DNA of 64,000 bases from Bacteroidetes bacterium UBA7674 (GCA_002483105.1 DLHG01000001.1:263831-327830); one strand, 5' to 3'; shown: positions 1 through 9,401, counted from the stretch's first letter. The notes: generated by a model from the letters alone, not told the origin. Made by a program: numbers and translations.

Positions 1-3000
1 CAAAAACGCTGTTTCGATCCAGTAATGTTGTTGTTCGCATCAACGTTTGACGTTGGATCAAAAATGTAATGGAACCATTTTTGGGCATCACTAAACTGCT
101 GGTTATCCATTAAACGCTGCGCGATCATCAACGGTGTGTGAAAAAACAACTCCCAATTGTAAGACGAGTAAGCACCAACGAAGTCAAAATCTACTTTATC
201 TGACGGATAACTATTGTAAACGATAGGCGCTGGCTGGTACTTCGAAACAAACTGCAATGTATCAGTTTGGTCGTCCTGATTGGCAAGATTCATAAACCCG
301 TCCATACCACCCGAATTCATTGCCTTGATAAAGTTATCTACATCTGCATGATAAAAAACTTGGAAGAAGTATTTCAATGCTGACTGCGCACCAGTGTAGT
401 AGTTCGTGATATGAATATCATTGCCATAGACAGTATTCACTGTTGATCCAGGCAGATAGTTTATTGCGGCATTCTGTCCGGCTGACGCAAGCGAAACCGT
501 GCTGTTAGAATTCGGGAAAGTTTTCGGTTCAACCGCTCTGACAAAGAAAATATTGCGGTCATCCTCGTAGAAGAAATGATCTTCGATCAAGTTACGTCTT
601 GCATTCTGCCTGGCGGTAAGCTTATATGCGCCATTGGGAGATGCATTAAGGATCTTAGCAGAGGTTGTCCTTTCCTTATTATTGAAGTTCGTCCATGTTT
701 TCTCTTCTATGTATACATAGTTATTAGTTAGAAAATTTTTATGATTATCTACATAGAGTTTATCGGGCTGCAAACCTTGTGCTAAGTGCGGATTATAAAC
801 AAGTTTATTGTCCATATATGAGGTATTCCCGGGATATACAAACGTTACTCCTGCGTATATATTCCTCCAGACAGACGCCTGCTGGCTAAATGGACTAAAT
901 TCGAATGTGTGAATGTTGTGGCCTACCTCAGTGCCATTATTAAAGAAGCGATTATAAAACTGGACGAGAATTGCAGCACCACCATTTTCGAGCACCACCG
1001 CATAAGGGAATATCTTAGAGATGATTAACTCAGTAACATTCAGTGAGCGGTTTTTCGACAGGAAATTATAATACGGTTTAACGCTTGTACCCATCCACAC
1101 GGGAAAGGCATTGTTATGGGAAGAGTCAAATATCTCAGCCATATACGATTGAACCAGCGGATTAATATCAAGATTCATCTTATCTGCGCCAACCTTATGT
1201 TCCTGCCACTTACCATCTTTGTATTCAGACCAATTCAATGTGATCTCTATTTGAGTTACATAGGGAGAATTGGATGGATAAGTATTGTTTTGCACATCAT
1301 TTGGCGTGTCATCATTGACACGATTCAAATCATTGTAAAACCAAGGGCTGTTATAATTATTGTTATTTCCCTGATTTGCCCAAATATTATTTATGGTCGC
1401 TTGGTTAGCGGGAACCTTCTTCTCTCTGAATGTAAACCAAAAAAGATACAATCGGTTTAACATGACCATCGGAGAAATATGCTTACTCTTTATTTCAACC
1501 TCAACTCTTTCCCACGGCGTCCATTCATATTCAACCAGCCTGCGATAGTAAAATTGGTGCGGTTCTCCGTACGTGCGCGCAAATGCGTGATTAATAATTT
1601 TACCTGTAACCGAATCCCTGGCATCAACAGAACCCACAGGTTCCAGCTTAGCAACGTCTTTTAATTTCAACAGATATTCACTCATCGCGGCCTCAACAGC
1701 TCCGACCGTCACATCCCCCTCCATAAGCTTCGTTTCCATTTCTTCGAAGAAAACCGACTTATTATCACGAAGGTCCGGCTCTATCCAGTTCTCCGGATAC
1801 AAGAATACTTTACGGTTTGCTTCCCATATACGATACCACTTTCTCCATTGTTTCCATTGGAAAAGAAGAGACGGATCATCAATATGAATGGGTGAAGCTG
1901 GGTTTCCATTACTAAACTCAAGACCTAGTAACACCCTGTCGATATATAGCTGGACACTACTTATTGCTTGCTTAATACGTGAGGTAGCCATACAAGGCTC
2001 CATCTCAACATCTATAAGCAAGTATGCGAACAGATCATTTTCATTTCGCCATCTTCTCGCAGCGGTTTGAGTTGGGTACGCCAGTAGGAAGTTTACTAAA
2101 GCATCCCGCTGCTTCATCCTTAGGACATCACGAAGTGGCTTAGCAACTGTCAGCCAGCCCTCTTCTGTATGCTTGGCTTTTGCGGCCAAAAGTACCTGAT
2201 GCGCATCATTCAACGTCAAGCCACGATTCAAAGCATTTGTTAACGTTACGGGCTTAAGGCCAGTCCGTTGACACCAAGACACTGCCTTGATGATATTCCA
2301 AAAATGCACAATGCTATCCAAGAAGTTCGGCAAATAGTCCTTAGGGAATTTAGCATTAAGTAAACCGGCAGGTTGCGGCGACCAAGTGACAACAGTGACG
2401 GTCGAACCTATCAAGTCATCCAACATGGTCCCCCATTCCTCGCGGTTTACGATTGACTTCCAGGCAGCGAACTTATTATTAAGTGCTAGTTGATAACCAG
2501 CAGGGTCACTTGCTGTAACAAAGGGCGCAGGATCGAGATCCTTTGCTGCTTCAAGCAGCCGTACAAGATCGTCATCAACAAATGACATCTTGTTTTTTAC
2601 GTCTATCCACCTCGCCAGTTGTAGCATACCCCTGAATAATGATGTGTTAGGCGTTCCGCTTGGCGTATATGGAGGGTAAGGAATAGGTAATGAAGTATAA
2701 TCAAACCCAATTACTTCCTGGGCATTCACATATAGATATACAAACTCATAGTTATTCAACTTCAGTTTGTTAGCAATAGAAATCACTTTATAGAACAACC
2801 AGTAACTGCTGTATAGTATATCATACATGCCACCGGGCAGCGTATTTCCGTCAAGAGTGATGACATCAGTATTACTATAAAAATCATCGCTCAATAGAGT
2901 TTCTACAACAAGATCCTCTGTTTGCATGCTATTCTCGATGATGGTAGCAACCCAAGATGATGGCACCTTGAATTCCTTACTAAAGAACTGATAGATAATA

Positions 3001-6000
3001 TTGGTCAAATTATCTAATGCCGATACGTCCGAAGAGTATTTAGGGAATTTATTCAGTTCATTCCTGAGACTTTCATAAAAAGTCTGCATCACAACGGGAG
3101 GGAAGGTAAACGCTTCCTTATAATCCTGAACTAAGAACACAACTTCATCAACACTGAAGGGCGAGGTAGTCAAGGAATCAACAGCATCAAGAATAGTCCC
3201 CAAATGATTCAGGCGTTCATCAATTGTGTAGGCAGTATTGATTTCAGGTATATCTATCCCCATCATGAATGAGATAGTAAGGATATCCCTCATCGAGACT
3301 TTTATGCTCTTCGATACTTTCGATAGAGAATGAATACGGCTCAAAACAGGCAGGGTGACTACATCCGTCTGCTGGTCAATATTCATATACTCCAGAATCA
3401 AAAAAAGCTCTTCCTCCTTAATGCCGAGAGATGCGGCAATTTGTGCAGTGTAGCCCTCATAAACAACGGTTATATTATTGGGATCTGTGAACTCAGGAAG
3501 CGGTGTATTAATAACAGCACGGTTATTGAATGACATATCGTACACCGAAGGGTATTCCCGAAGATTATCATCGCCATAATCTACATATCGGTGAATATCA
3601 ACATTACCCCACCATCCTGTCACATCTTTAAAAGAAATCCTCAATCGTTCTGCTGCCTGGACTATCCTACCTAATACCAAAAAGTCAGCTGCATTAAGGA
3701 CTGTAACATTAGCAGATGTAAATAGTTTATCTAGATCTTCAATACTAAACTTACCCGTATGCCAGAACCTGATCATTCTGTGAAGTTTATCAAGGAAGGT
3801 AGTTCTGGCTGTAGATCCACCGACAAAATCTAGTTTCAACTTTTTTAGGTCGCATGTATCAGGTTGTGTAACATCCGTTGATGTAACAGTTATTTGTCTT
3901 ACCCCGGCTACACGTTTATTCAGAAAATCTGTTGTGAGGAACTGCAGAAAGTCCTTGTAAGATATTCGCAACTGATGGGTCATTATATCCATACGACCAA
4001 CCAGAAGATCCATCCAATTGCCACTCAATAATACAGAACTATCAGAAGGATCCAAATAATTTGTAACAGAAGCAGATGCAAATCCATAGAACTTATGGCG
4101 ATTAGCAGTACTGTCAACATGCGTATTGGTTATAATACTTCCGGCAAGAGTGGAGATACCTAACCATTCACAAAAAATGTCAGCATCATCAATACCAGTG
4201 CTCATTCCTACATTAAACGGCTTAAATATCTTAAGTAGCTGATACCTTGCCGCACCCATATGCCCTAGATATGTACGGCTTTCCTCCAGCCCCATGTTGA
4301 ACGGGAGATTGAATGGATAAAGTGCCTTCGTTAGATTATTTATAGTAGCGTTAGGGTCATATACTACTTTGTATCCTTCGTAATCCTGGTACTCCCAGTT
4401 ATAGTTCAAACCACCTAAGACCACTTTATACACATGTTCGGGATACGCAGCCAATTCTTTAGCCGTTCCATTAGTCTGATAAGACAGCGGTACAAATGGT
4501 GGAGCTCCACCAGAAAGGTTAATAACTAATCGTTCTAAAAGTTCAATAACCAAATCTATGTAAGGAACTGGCGTATTAGTGTTCTTGCAAGTAAGGTCAA
4601 TTTCCATCAGATCCGGCCGCCTCCTTTTCAACTCATTAGTAAGAGCAGTAAGTGAAGCTATCGGCACGTTAGGTTTTATGAAATGCAAGATATCTGTATA
4701 ATAAGCGGCCGGACTGTATAAAGACAAGCATTGTTCACAAGCACAATAGTTCATATTGCCAAACAATGTAGCCAGATTGGGGTCAGCATGTGGACCAACA
4801 GTTTGTCCGCCCCAAGGGAATACCGGATAAGAATTAGAGTTCCATTGTTGTAATATGTTTACAAACTGGTTAGACGCATAAGTCGCTACAGTAGCTCCAT
4901 TGGCATATGCCGCAAAGGCTTGTTGGGATCCACCCATTGAATTCGCATACTTAGCCGCGAAAGCTGCCTGCGGCATTTCCATCATTGCAGTAGCGGAATC
5001 AATTCCATCCATCTTCATTGCTGCTGCTGCGTCAGGGTGTCCGCCAACCACACGCAGTAATCTTTGAAATGGTGCCAGCGCTTGTTGCACTCCTTCTAAG
5101 TCATCTACTTTCCTGGTATCCCATTCTGATTCTTCAGTTATGTCATAAATGCTATGAATTCGCAGATCAAAATCTGGATTGTCACCAATGAAGGAGATCA
5201 CTTGTGGTCGAAGCTCATTATCCTCAATAAGTAACGGCCCGGTTTCGCTATCACTCATCTTCACTTTCAGTGCCGTTAGGGGAAACATGTCCTGAGAAAG
5301 TGATTTCAATTTACGCGCATATAACTCAATGATTGCTTCTTGATCGTCACTATCACCGATTATAGATTTCGGCACGCAAAGTTCCCTTGGACTAGTTGCA
5401 TCACAAACAGTATCGATCAATGTTATCCATTCGGCCTCGGTCCATTCAGCCATCACATGAATACCGCCAGTAGTCACACCCATTAGATGACTAATGATTT
5501 TCGGTTGAAAACCTGCAATCCCGGCAATTTTCAGCCCTCTTTTCGCCTTTTCTGCTTTTACTGCGTCGTAAGTAATATACTCTTCCCAAAAATCGTTGAT
5601 GTCCTCATACTCCTTGCTATTGTACCTTGTCAGAAAATCTATTGTATCTGATTCTGCAGTCGCGCCCCCGAAAATGTTATTAATTACGGTTCCTATTGAG
5701 TAATCTTCATCCAAAATTGGGGTGTCATTAGTCGCAGATACCTGCCAATCTTTCACTGCGAGAATAAAATCATCAATTTCAGCCTCTCCGTAAGTGACAA
5801 TTACATTTTCGTCCATTGCAGTTTGGACAGTCAAGCGTAACTGATCTTCACTTAAGGCATAAAGTGGATTAATATAGATATTATTGGTTCTTACAAGTGC
5901 AAAGAGCAAATCATGTGGAATGCCTGACTCTTCCGAAAAGTGATACGCTTTTATGATTTCTTTCAGAGAACTAATATTATACCCAGTCGTTGCTGCTATA

Positions 6001-6782
6001 TAACTAAGTCTTCCGTCCGAATCACCTTCATTTTGGCTAAAATCTATACTCTCTGCAAAATCCTCAAAGCTCATTGTCGCTCCAAGAACAGAAGACACCC
6101 TCCCTCTTAACACTTCATAAATAGGGCTGGTTGAATACTCTTTAGATTCGATTTTCAGATTTTCTTTAATGACATCGTTTCTGGTTGGGATATAGAGATC
6201 ACGAGATACAAGCACGACAGCGGACCCCGCATCTTCAACTTCAATGTGAAAGCTTCGATTTTTTACGAGTCCCGAATTATTGATATTTCTCAAACTCACT
6301 TTAACTCTGTAGAAACCCTCAAGGTCAGGTACTACGGTTGCTATAAGGGTATTGTCGCCAAATTTGTTCTCATATAAATGCAATGTGACATTTGCAGCAG
6401 GCACACCATTTAAATCTGTTACAAAACCTTCAACTTGCAAAAACGTATTGGCTGAAACCGCCTTTGCAGGATCTGGTACCGCGATATCATACTTATTTTC
6501 ATTTAGAACGATCTCAATTCCTTCACCCTTTGGCGCTACAACAGGATCTGGAATTAGTTTCCCATTTGAGTATATTTTGTAACTTGGGGTTATAGTATCA
6601 TCTCCAATTAATGCCCCTAAAGGATCCGGCACGATAAAACTGAACGCCCCAACTTTATTAGCTGTCACGCTGGAAATTAAACCATAGGCATCGCCCCCAT
6701 CCCACAACTCAATAAGTACATCCGAAGCTGGAAGACGACTTTCGGCAAAGACAACATGTCCATTAATAATAACTTGTGCCAT
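1..6782 (-). CDS. Tc toxin subunit A (TcA)-like giant protein, 3' end outside window
   Basis: About 2260 codons are open in one frame from the ATG at 6780-6782 to the left edge; I checked the same frame at four distant motifs. Near residue 680-730 is a VRP1/TcA signature: a CxCxxC-type cluster, then YSPAAYYTDILHF, RRPDL and PYIDLVIELLE. Near residue 1650-1680 is the ABC-toxin N-terminal/neuraminidase-like signature YRIWEANRKVFLYPENWIEP followed by DLRDNKS. Near residue 2210-2250 is NWELFFHTPLMIAQRL and WFHYIFDPTSN, typical of Bacteroidota TcA. In Tc toxins, subunit A forms the large pentameric pore-forming translocation bell that delivers the TcB/TcC cocoon. Residues 1-60 and about 105-165 look like two transthyretin/carboxypeptidase-regulatory-like beta-sandwiches. 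No signal peptide is visible, as expected for TcA. No TcB or TcC gene is in the window; they could lie beyond the left edge. Family assignment is strong; target and activity are unknown. Confidence 0.88.
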   Translation of the reverse strand, partial: MAQVIINGHVVFAESRLPASDVLIELWDGGDAYGLISSVTANKVGAFSFIVPDPLGALIGDDTITPSYKIYSNGKLIPDPVVAPKGEGIEIVLNENKYDIAVPDPAKAVSANTFLQVEGFVTDLNGVPAANVTLHLYENKFGDNTLIATVVPDLEGFYRVKVSLRNINNSGLVKNRSFHIEVEDAGSAVVLVSRDLYIPTRNDVIKENLKIESKEYSTSPIYEVLRGRVSSVLGATMSFEDFAESIDFSQNEGDSDGRLSYIAATTGYNISSLKEIIKAYHFSEESGIPHDLLFALVRTNNIYINPLYALSEDQLRLTVQTAMDENVIVTYGEAEIDDFILAVKDWQVSATNDTPILDEDYSIGTVINNIFGGATAESDTIDFLTRYNSKEYEDINDFWEEYITYDAVKAEKAKRGLKIAGIAGFQPKIISHLMGVTTGGIHVMAEWTEAEWITLIDTVCDATSPRELCVPKSIIGDSDDQEAIIELYARKLKSLSQDMFPLTALKVKMSDSETGPLLIEDNELRPQVISFIGDNPDFDLRIHSIYDITEESEWDTRKVDDLEGVQQALAPFQRLLRVVGGHPDAAAAMKMDGIDSATAMMEMPQAAFAAKYANSMGGSQQAFAAYANGATVATYASNQFVNILQQWNSNSYPVFPWGGQTVGPHADPNLATLFGNMNYCACEQCLSLYSPAAYYTDILHFIKPNVPIASLTALTNELKRRRPDLMEIDLTCKNTNTPVPYIDLVIELLERLVINLSGGAPPFVPLSYQTNGTAKELAAYPEHVYKVVLGGLNYNWEYQDYEGYKVVYDPNATINNLTKALYPFNLPFNMGLEESRTYLGHMGAARYQLLKIFKPFNVGMSTGIDDADIFCEWLGISTLAGSIITNTHVDSTANRHKFYGFASASVTNYLDPSDSSVLLSGNWMDLLVGRMDIMTHQLRISYKDFLQFLTTDFLNKRVAGVRQITVTSTDVTQPDTCDLKKLKLDFVGGSTARTTFLDKLHRMIRFWHTGKFSIEDLDKLFTSANVTVLNAADFLVLGRIVQAAERLRISFKDVTGWWGNVDIHRYVDYGDDNLREYPSVYDMSFNNRAVINTPLPEFTDPNNITVVYEGYTAQIAASLGIKEEELFLILEYMNIDQQTDVVTLPVLSRIHSLSKVSKSIKVSMRDILTISFMMGIDIPEINTAYTIDERLNHLGTILDAVDSLTTSPFSVDEVVFLVQDYKEAFTFPPVVMQTFYESLRNELNKFPKYSSDVSALDNLTNIIYQFFSKEFKVPSSWVATIIENSMQTEDLVVETLLSDDFYSNTDVITLDGNTLPGGMYDILYSSYWLFYKVISIANKLKLNNYEFVYLYVNAQEVIGFDYTSLPIPYPPYTPSGTPNTSLFRGMLQLARWIDVKNKMSFVDDDLVRLLEAAKDLDPAPFVTASDPAGYQLALNNKFAAWKSIVNREEWGTMLDDLIGSTVTVVTWSPQPAGLLNAKFPKDYLPNFLDSIVHFWNIIKAVSWCQRTGLKPVTLTNALNRGLTLNDAHQVLLAAKAKHTEEGWLTVAKPLRDVLRMKQRDALVNFLLAYPTQTAARRWRNENDLFAYLLIDVEMEPCMATSRIKQAISSVQLYIDRVLLGLEFSNGNPASPIHIDDPSLLFQWKQWRKWYRIWEANRKVFLYPENWIEPDLRDNKSVFFEEMETKLMEGDVTVGAVEAAMSEYLLKLKDVAKLEPVGSVDARDSVTGKIINHAFARTYGEPHQFYYRRLVEYEWTPWERVEVEIKSKHISPMVMLNRLYLFWFTFREKKVPANQATINNIWANQGNNNNYNSPWFYNDLNRVNDDTPNDVQNNTYPSNSPYVTQIEITLNWSEYKDGKWQEHKVGADKMNLDINPLVQSYMAEIFDSSHNNAFPVWMGTSVKPYYNFLSKNRSLNVTELIISKIFPYAVVLENGGAAILVQFYNRFFNNGTEVGHNIHTFEFSPFSQQASVWRNIYAGVTFVYPGNTSYMDNKLVYNPHLAQGLQPDKLYVDNHKNFLTNNYVYIEEKTWTNFNNKERTTSAKILNASPNGAYKLTARQNARRNLIEDHFFYEDDRNIFFVRAVEPKTFPNSNSTVSLASAGQNAAINYLPGSTVNTVYGNDIHITNYYTGAQSALKYFFQVFYHADVDNFIKAMNSGGMDGFMNLANQDDQTDTLQFVSKYQPAPIVYNSYPSDKVDFDFVGAYSSYNWELFFHTPLMIAQRLMDNQQFSDAQKWFHYIFDPTSNVDANNNITGSKQRF

Positions 6783-7187
6783 AAATTCTGATTAAATTAT
6801 TTAGAAAATATATTTGTTGGGAAATTGTAAATTCTGGAACTTCTAAGTATCAGAAGCAGAGGAGGAGCTTTGATAAGGTTATTCATAAGTCAATAGGGTT
6901 TAAAAAAATATTAGCAGAACAATTCTTGTTTAAATAAAACAAGACAACGATTAAAATTATTGCAAGGTTACCGACACGGTGTTCGTTAATTGAGGTAAAA
7001 AATCCCCCATTTATTATTTTGAATAATCAGAATATTGACTTATAATCTTAGTAAGCTATAATGAATCCCCCCACTTGGGAATGCTTTGTTCTTTTAAAAC
7101 AAAAGAATTAGCTTAAAAAAACGTCGTAAAAAAGAAAGATTGTAAAGTGAGCATGTCATATGCATAGGTTTATTGTTCAAAATAAAA
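6783..7187. other. AT-rich intergenic region upstream of the TcA-like gene
   Basis: This stretch of about 400 bases is markedly A+T-rich and carries no credible ORF. It must hold the TcA promoter, but I found no clean TAnnTTTG -7 box with a correctly spaced -33 box. Short A/T-tract palindromes are present (for example around 7088-7107). It separates the toxin gene from the integrase remnant. Confidence 0.6.
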
Positions 7188-7529
7188 TTAAGATGGAACT
7201 GGGGAGTTACAATAAAATTGTGGATAAGAATGCTGTTTTACAAATTGGCCGCGTTCATTTGGTGTTAAGGATTCAGCTTTTTCTATAAGAGTCTGAATCA
7301 CCTTTCGTAATCGCGATAGATCGTCGTTCAGCTTGTCAAAATCGCCTAAGTCCGGAGGAAGGCTTTTAGAAATTAATTGTCTTTGGGCGCTCCAATACTG
7401 TTGGGAAATCACAATCCCCGTTTTCAGTAATATTCTATTGGTAGAACTGAAACAGTACTGAAAGTTGATGGCATTCTTACCATCCTTGCGCGTGGCTTTG
7501 CTAATGATAGCTTTGACTGGATACAACAT
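7188..7529 (-). pseudogene. Tyrosine recombinase (phage-type integrase) N-terminal remnant
   Basis: The 113-aa product resembles only the N-terminal arm-type DNA-binding domain of Bacteroidota tyrosine recombinases: it starts MLYPVKAIISKATRKDGK, then gives a beta-strand-rich stretch and LLKTGIVISQQYWS, where the family usually has 'tGi.v.p..Wd'. Full-length members are about 400 aa with a core-binding domain and an R-H-R-Y catalytic domain; none of that is present. The reading frame simply stops, so the gene is truncated and cannot be an active recombinase. It lies about 160 bases from the 3' end of tRNA-Lys, the usual place for the integrase of a tRNA-integrated island. An alternative is a small excisionase-like or regulatory protein, which I consider less likely. 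Confidence 0.7.
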
Positions 7530-7651
7530 AATTTGTCGATTTTTTGTCGATTAATAATGTGTAAACCCAAGTAAAGGTAGGAAGCAGTATCCGAAGGCTC
7601 CTGTTATAAATCCCCTAAAATCAACGCTTTAATGTAAACCTGCGTAAAAAC

Positions 7652-7683
7652 AAGTAAGGGTTACATTACTGTAACCCTTACTT
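7652..7683 (-). terminator. Rho-independent terminator of tRNA-Lys
   Basis: A perfect 14-bp inverted repeat (7652-7665 with 7670-7683) has a 4-base loop. On the minus strand it is followed by GTTTTTACG. It begins 4 bases after the tRNA 3' end, so it should terminate the tRNA-Lys transcript. Confidence 0.8.
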
Positions 7684-7686
7684 CTG

Positions 7687-7759
7687 TGATCCCGTTGGGA
7701 CTCGAACCCAAGACCCATACATTAAAAGTGTATTGCTCTACCAACTGAGCTACAGGATC
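7687..7759 (-). tRNA. tRNA-Lys (anticodon TTT)
   Basis: The reverse complement folds as a 73-nt tRNA. The acceptor stem GATCCTG pairs with CGGGATC and leaves discriminator A. The D-arm contains AGCTCAGTTGGTAGAGC. The anticodon loop CTTTTAA reads TTT (lysine). The T-arm contains GGGTTCGAGTCCC. The CCA tail is not encoded. Its 3' end faces the integrase remnant and the TcA gene, which makes it the likely attachment site of the island. A promoter (7791-7820) and a terminator (7652-7683) frame it as a single-gene unit. Confidence 0.97.
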
Positions 7760-7790
7760 AATCACACCCTATTCCTTTCAGAACGGGACG

Positions 7791-7820
7791 CAAAGATAAG
7801 CATATCCGCTTTTTTACAAA
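7791..7820 (-). promoter_or_regulatory. Bacteroidota-type promoter of tRNA-Lys
   Basis: On the minus strand a -7 box TATCTTTG (7791-7798) matches TAnnTTTG. A TTTG -33 box (7817-7820) lies 18 bases upstream. The -7 box is about 31 bases upstream of the tRNA 5' end, giving a short leader. Confidence 0.72.
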
Positions 7821-7952
7821 AGATTTTCCAATAGTTTTTCCCTTTTTCTTTAAACCCCTTTACTGTAAAGGCTTTGCTGTTGTATTTATATTTTTTTCAA
7901 GCACCTTTTTACCCTGATATTAAATAAATTGCAGCAACAAACACACTTTCTC

Positions 7953-8375
7953 ATGCCTGAGATCAAGACCAAAGAGACTGAAGTAAACCCTGTAGATTTC
8001 ATCAAATCCTTCGCAACAGGGCAAAAGCAGGAAGATGCCTTCACGCTCCTGGAAATGATGAAGAAGATTACTAAGGAAGAGCCCAAGATGTGGGGGCCGT
8101 CTATTATTGGTTTTGGCAGTTACTCATACAAATATGACAGCGGCCATGGCGGCCAAATGTGCAGGCTGGGTTACTCACCCCGCAAAGCAGCCCTGACACT
8201 TTATGTACTGACGGGCGCTGATGGCGAGGAAGCACTTATTGACCAACTTGGCAAATGTAAAACCAGCAAAGGCTGTCTCTATATCAACAAACTATCCGAT
8301 GTGCATCTACCAGTCCTGGAGAAGCTGATAAAGCTGTCCTTAAAAGAAATGAACAAACGCTACCCCGATAAGTAA
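7953..8375 (+). CDS. DUF1801 (YdhG-like) domain protein
   Basis: A 140-aa cytosolic protein of the DUF1801 family. Diagnostic features are VNPVDFIKSF near the N-terminus, then MMKKITKEEPKMWGPSIIGF, YKYDSGHGG, and a C-terminal KLSDVHLPVLEKLIKLS helix. The family has a small alpha/beta fold of unclear biochemical function. I chose the ATG at 7953; the longer frame would start from TTG at 7929 with no extra conserved sequence. The gene is convergent with the next one, with 3 bases between the stops. It appears intact and of normal length. Confidence 0.82.
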   Translation: MPEIKTKETEVNPVDFIKSFATGQKQEDAFTLLEMMKKITKEEPKMWGPSIIGFGSYSYKYDSGHGGQMCRLGYSPRKAALTLYVLTGADGEEALIDQLGKCKTSKGCLYINKLSDVHLPVLEKLIKLSLKEMNKRYPDK

Positions 8376-8378
8376 TAA

Positions 8379-8888
8379 CTACGGCGTAAACGTTAGTATC
8401 CAGTAGCCGGGGCGATAATCATCGGGAATTAAAGAATAGTGGTAGTCGCGATCCTCGTAAACGAAGTCGAAACTATCCCCACGATAGACATCCAGTTCAT
8501 CGGGTTTTGCCTTTGCACCAAACAAGTAATTGTATATCTGCGTAATGGTATTTATATCCGCTGTTATCCTTTGTGAAAAAATAGAGGGCTTAGGCCTGCC
8601 TGTACTGTCCTTACCATTGAAGCGATAGGTGTAATCGATCTTTAGTATTGAAGTATTAGGATGCTCGTACAGGTATTTTATTTCAGTCCCTCCGTCATGG
8701 GGATTATCTACAAACTTCACTACATATCCCGGAATACAATTCCTGATGAGTGTTTCATTAAATGCTGCAGCTCCGCTCAGGCTTGTATCCAGCCCCAGCA
8801 GTTTTACCCTTACCAGTCCGTCATCGCTTATCTGCGCTTGTACACCATTTGCACACAGTATTATCAGTAGTGTAATAATATATCTCAT
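8379..8888 (-). CDS. Hypothetical secreted protein
   Basis: A 169-aa protein I do not recognise. The ATG at 8886-8888 starts a clear signal peptide (MRYIITLLIILCANGVQA, cleaved before QISDDG), so the longer frame up to 8996 is not the true start. The mature part is a mixed alpha/beta sequence with VRVKLLGLDTSLSG, an internal NCIPGYVVKFVDNP segment and a Tyr/Asp-rich C-terminus; there are no lipobox and no membrane helices. It is probably periplasmic. Its upstream region is the large intergenic space containing the TACCG array. Function unknown. Confidence 0.65.
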   Translation of the reverse strand: MRYIITLLIILCANGVQAQISDDGLVRVKLLGLDTSLSGAAAFNETLIRNCIPGYVVKFVDNPHDGGTEIKYLYEHPNTSILKIDYTYRFNGKDSTGRPKPSIFSQRITADINTITQIYNYLFGAKAKPDELDVYRGDSFDFVYEDRDYHYSLIPDDYRPGYWILTFTP

Positions 8889-9038
8889 CACTTGCCTTTT
8901 GGTACCGGGTAAAGTTATGAAAAATGAAGTAATCGGCTTAGTTGTGCCGTATTGTGCCAGATCTATATTCAAAAGTAAACTCTGATGCGATGGCATTATA
9001 CTGAATCGGCCATGGGAGCGGCTTTCAAAATTCCAAAC

Positions 9039-9150
9039 TACCGTTTTACTACCGCTTGGGTAAATGATACTACCGCTTTGGGTAAAGAAAAGTAAACCAA
9101 ATTACCGTCAAAAGTAAATTTTGCTACCGCCAAAAGTAAATCGTAAAGTG
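9039..9150 (+). repeat. Helically phased TACCG array with GTAAA half-motifs
   Basis: Five TACCG motifs start at 9039, 9050, 9071, 9103 and 9125. The spacings are 11, 21, 32 and 22 bases, all close to multiples of 10.6, so the motifs face the same side of the helix. The last two units are near copies (TACCGTCAAAAGTAAAT and TACCGCCAAAAGTAAAT). Interleaved GGGTAAA/AGTAAA motifs lie downstream of each. This could be a multi-site operator or the end of an IS21-like element, whose termini carry multiple transposase-binding repeats. No transposase gene adjoins it. Confidence 0.55.
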
Positions 9151-9401
9151 GTGATGTGCAGGTATGTTTCACGACAAGTTTACATAGTCAAAGAGCAATG
9201 TTAAAGATACGAAGATGTGGTGGGTGATTTGGATTTTGTGGATAAGATAATGGGTGATGTTGTACTGCGGGTCAGAGCCCCTTTTCTTAGTTAGACACAG
9301 GAGCCGTGCCCAATGAAAAGTTGTTCGGGCCGGCGCTGTGCTAACTCCTGCGCCAGTGGTAAGTCTATTTAGCTGTTGGTTCATTAATTGAAGATTTCTT
9401 T

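Noticed and set aside
1116..3533. Several plus-strand ORFs of 60-114 codons
   Set aside because: They are antisense shadows of the TcA-like gene, which is continuous and carries strong motifs on the minus strand; the plus-strand products show no recognisable motifs.
9333..9357. GGCGC...GCGCC block as a possible integron attC-like site
   Set aside because: I saw no proper R-box (GTTRRRY) or RYYYAAC core and no integrase nearby.
9169..9384. 71-codon minus-strand ORF in the intergenic region
   Set aside because: Composition is erratic, no motif is visible and the frame crosses a G+C-rich block containing an inverted pair; treated as chance.
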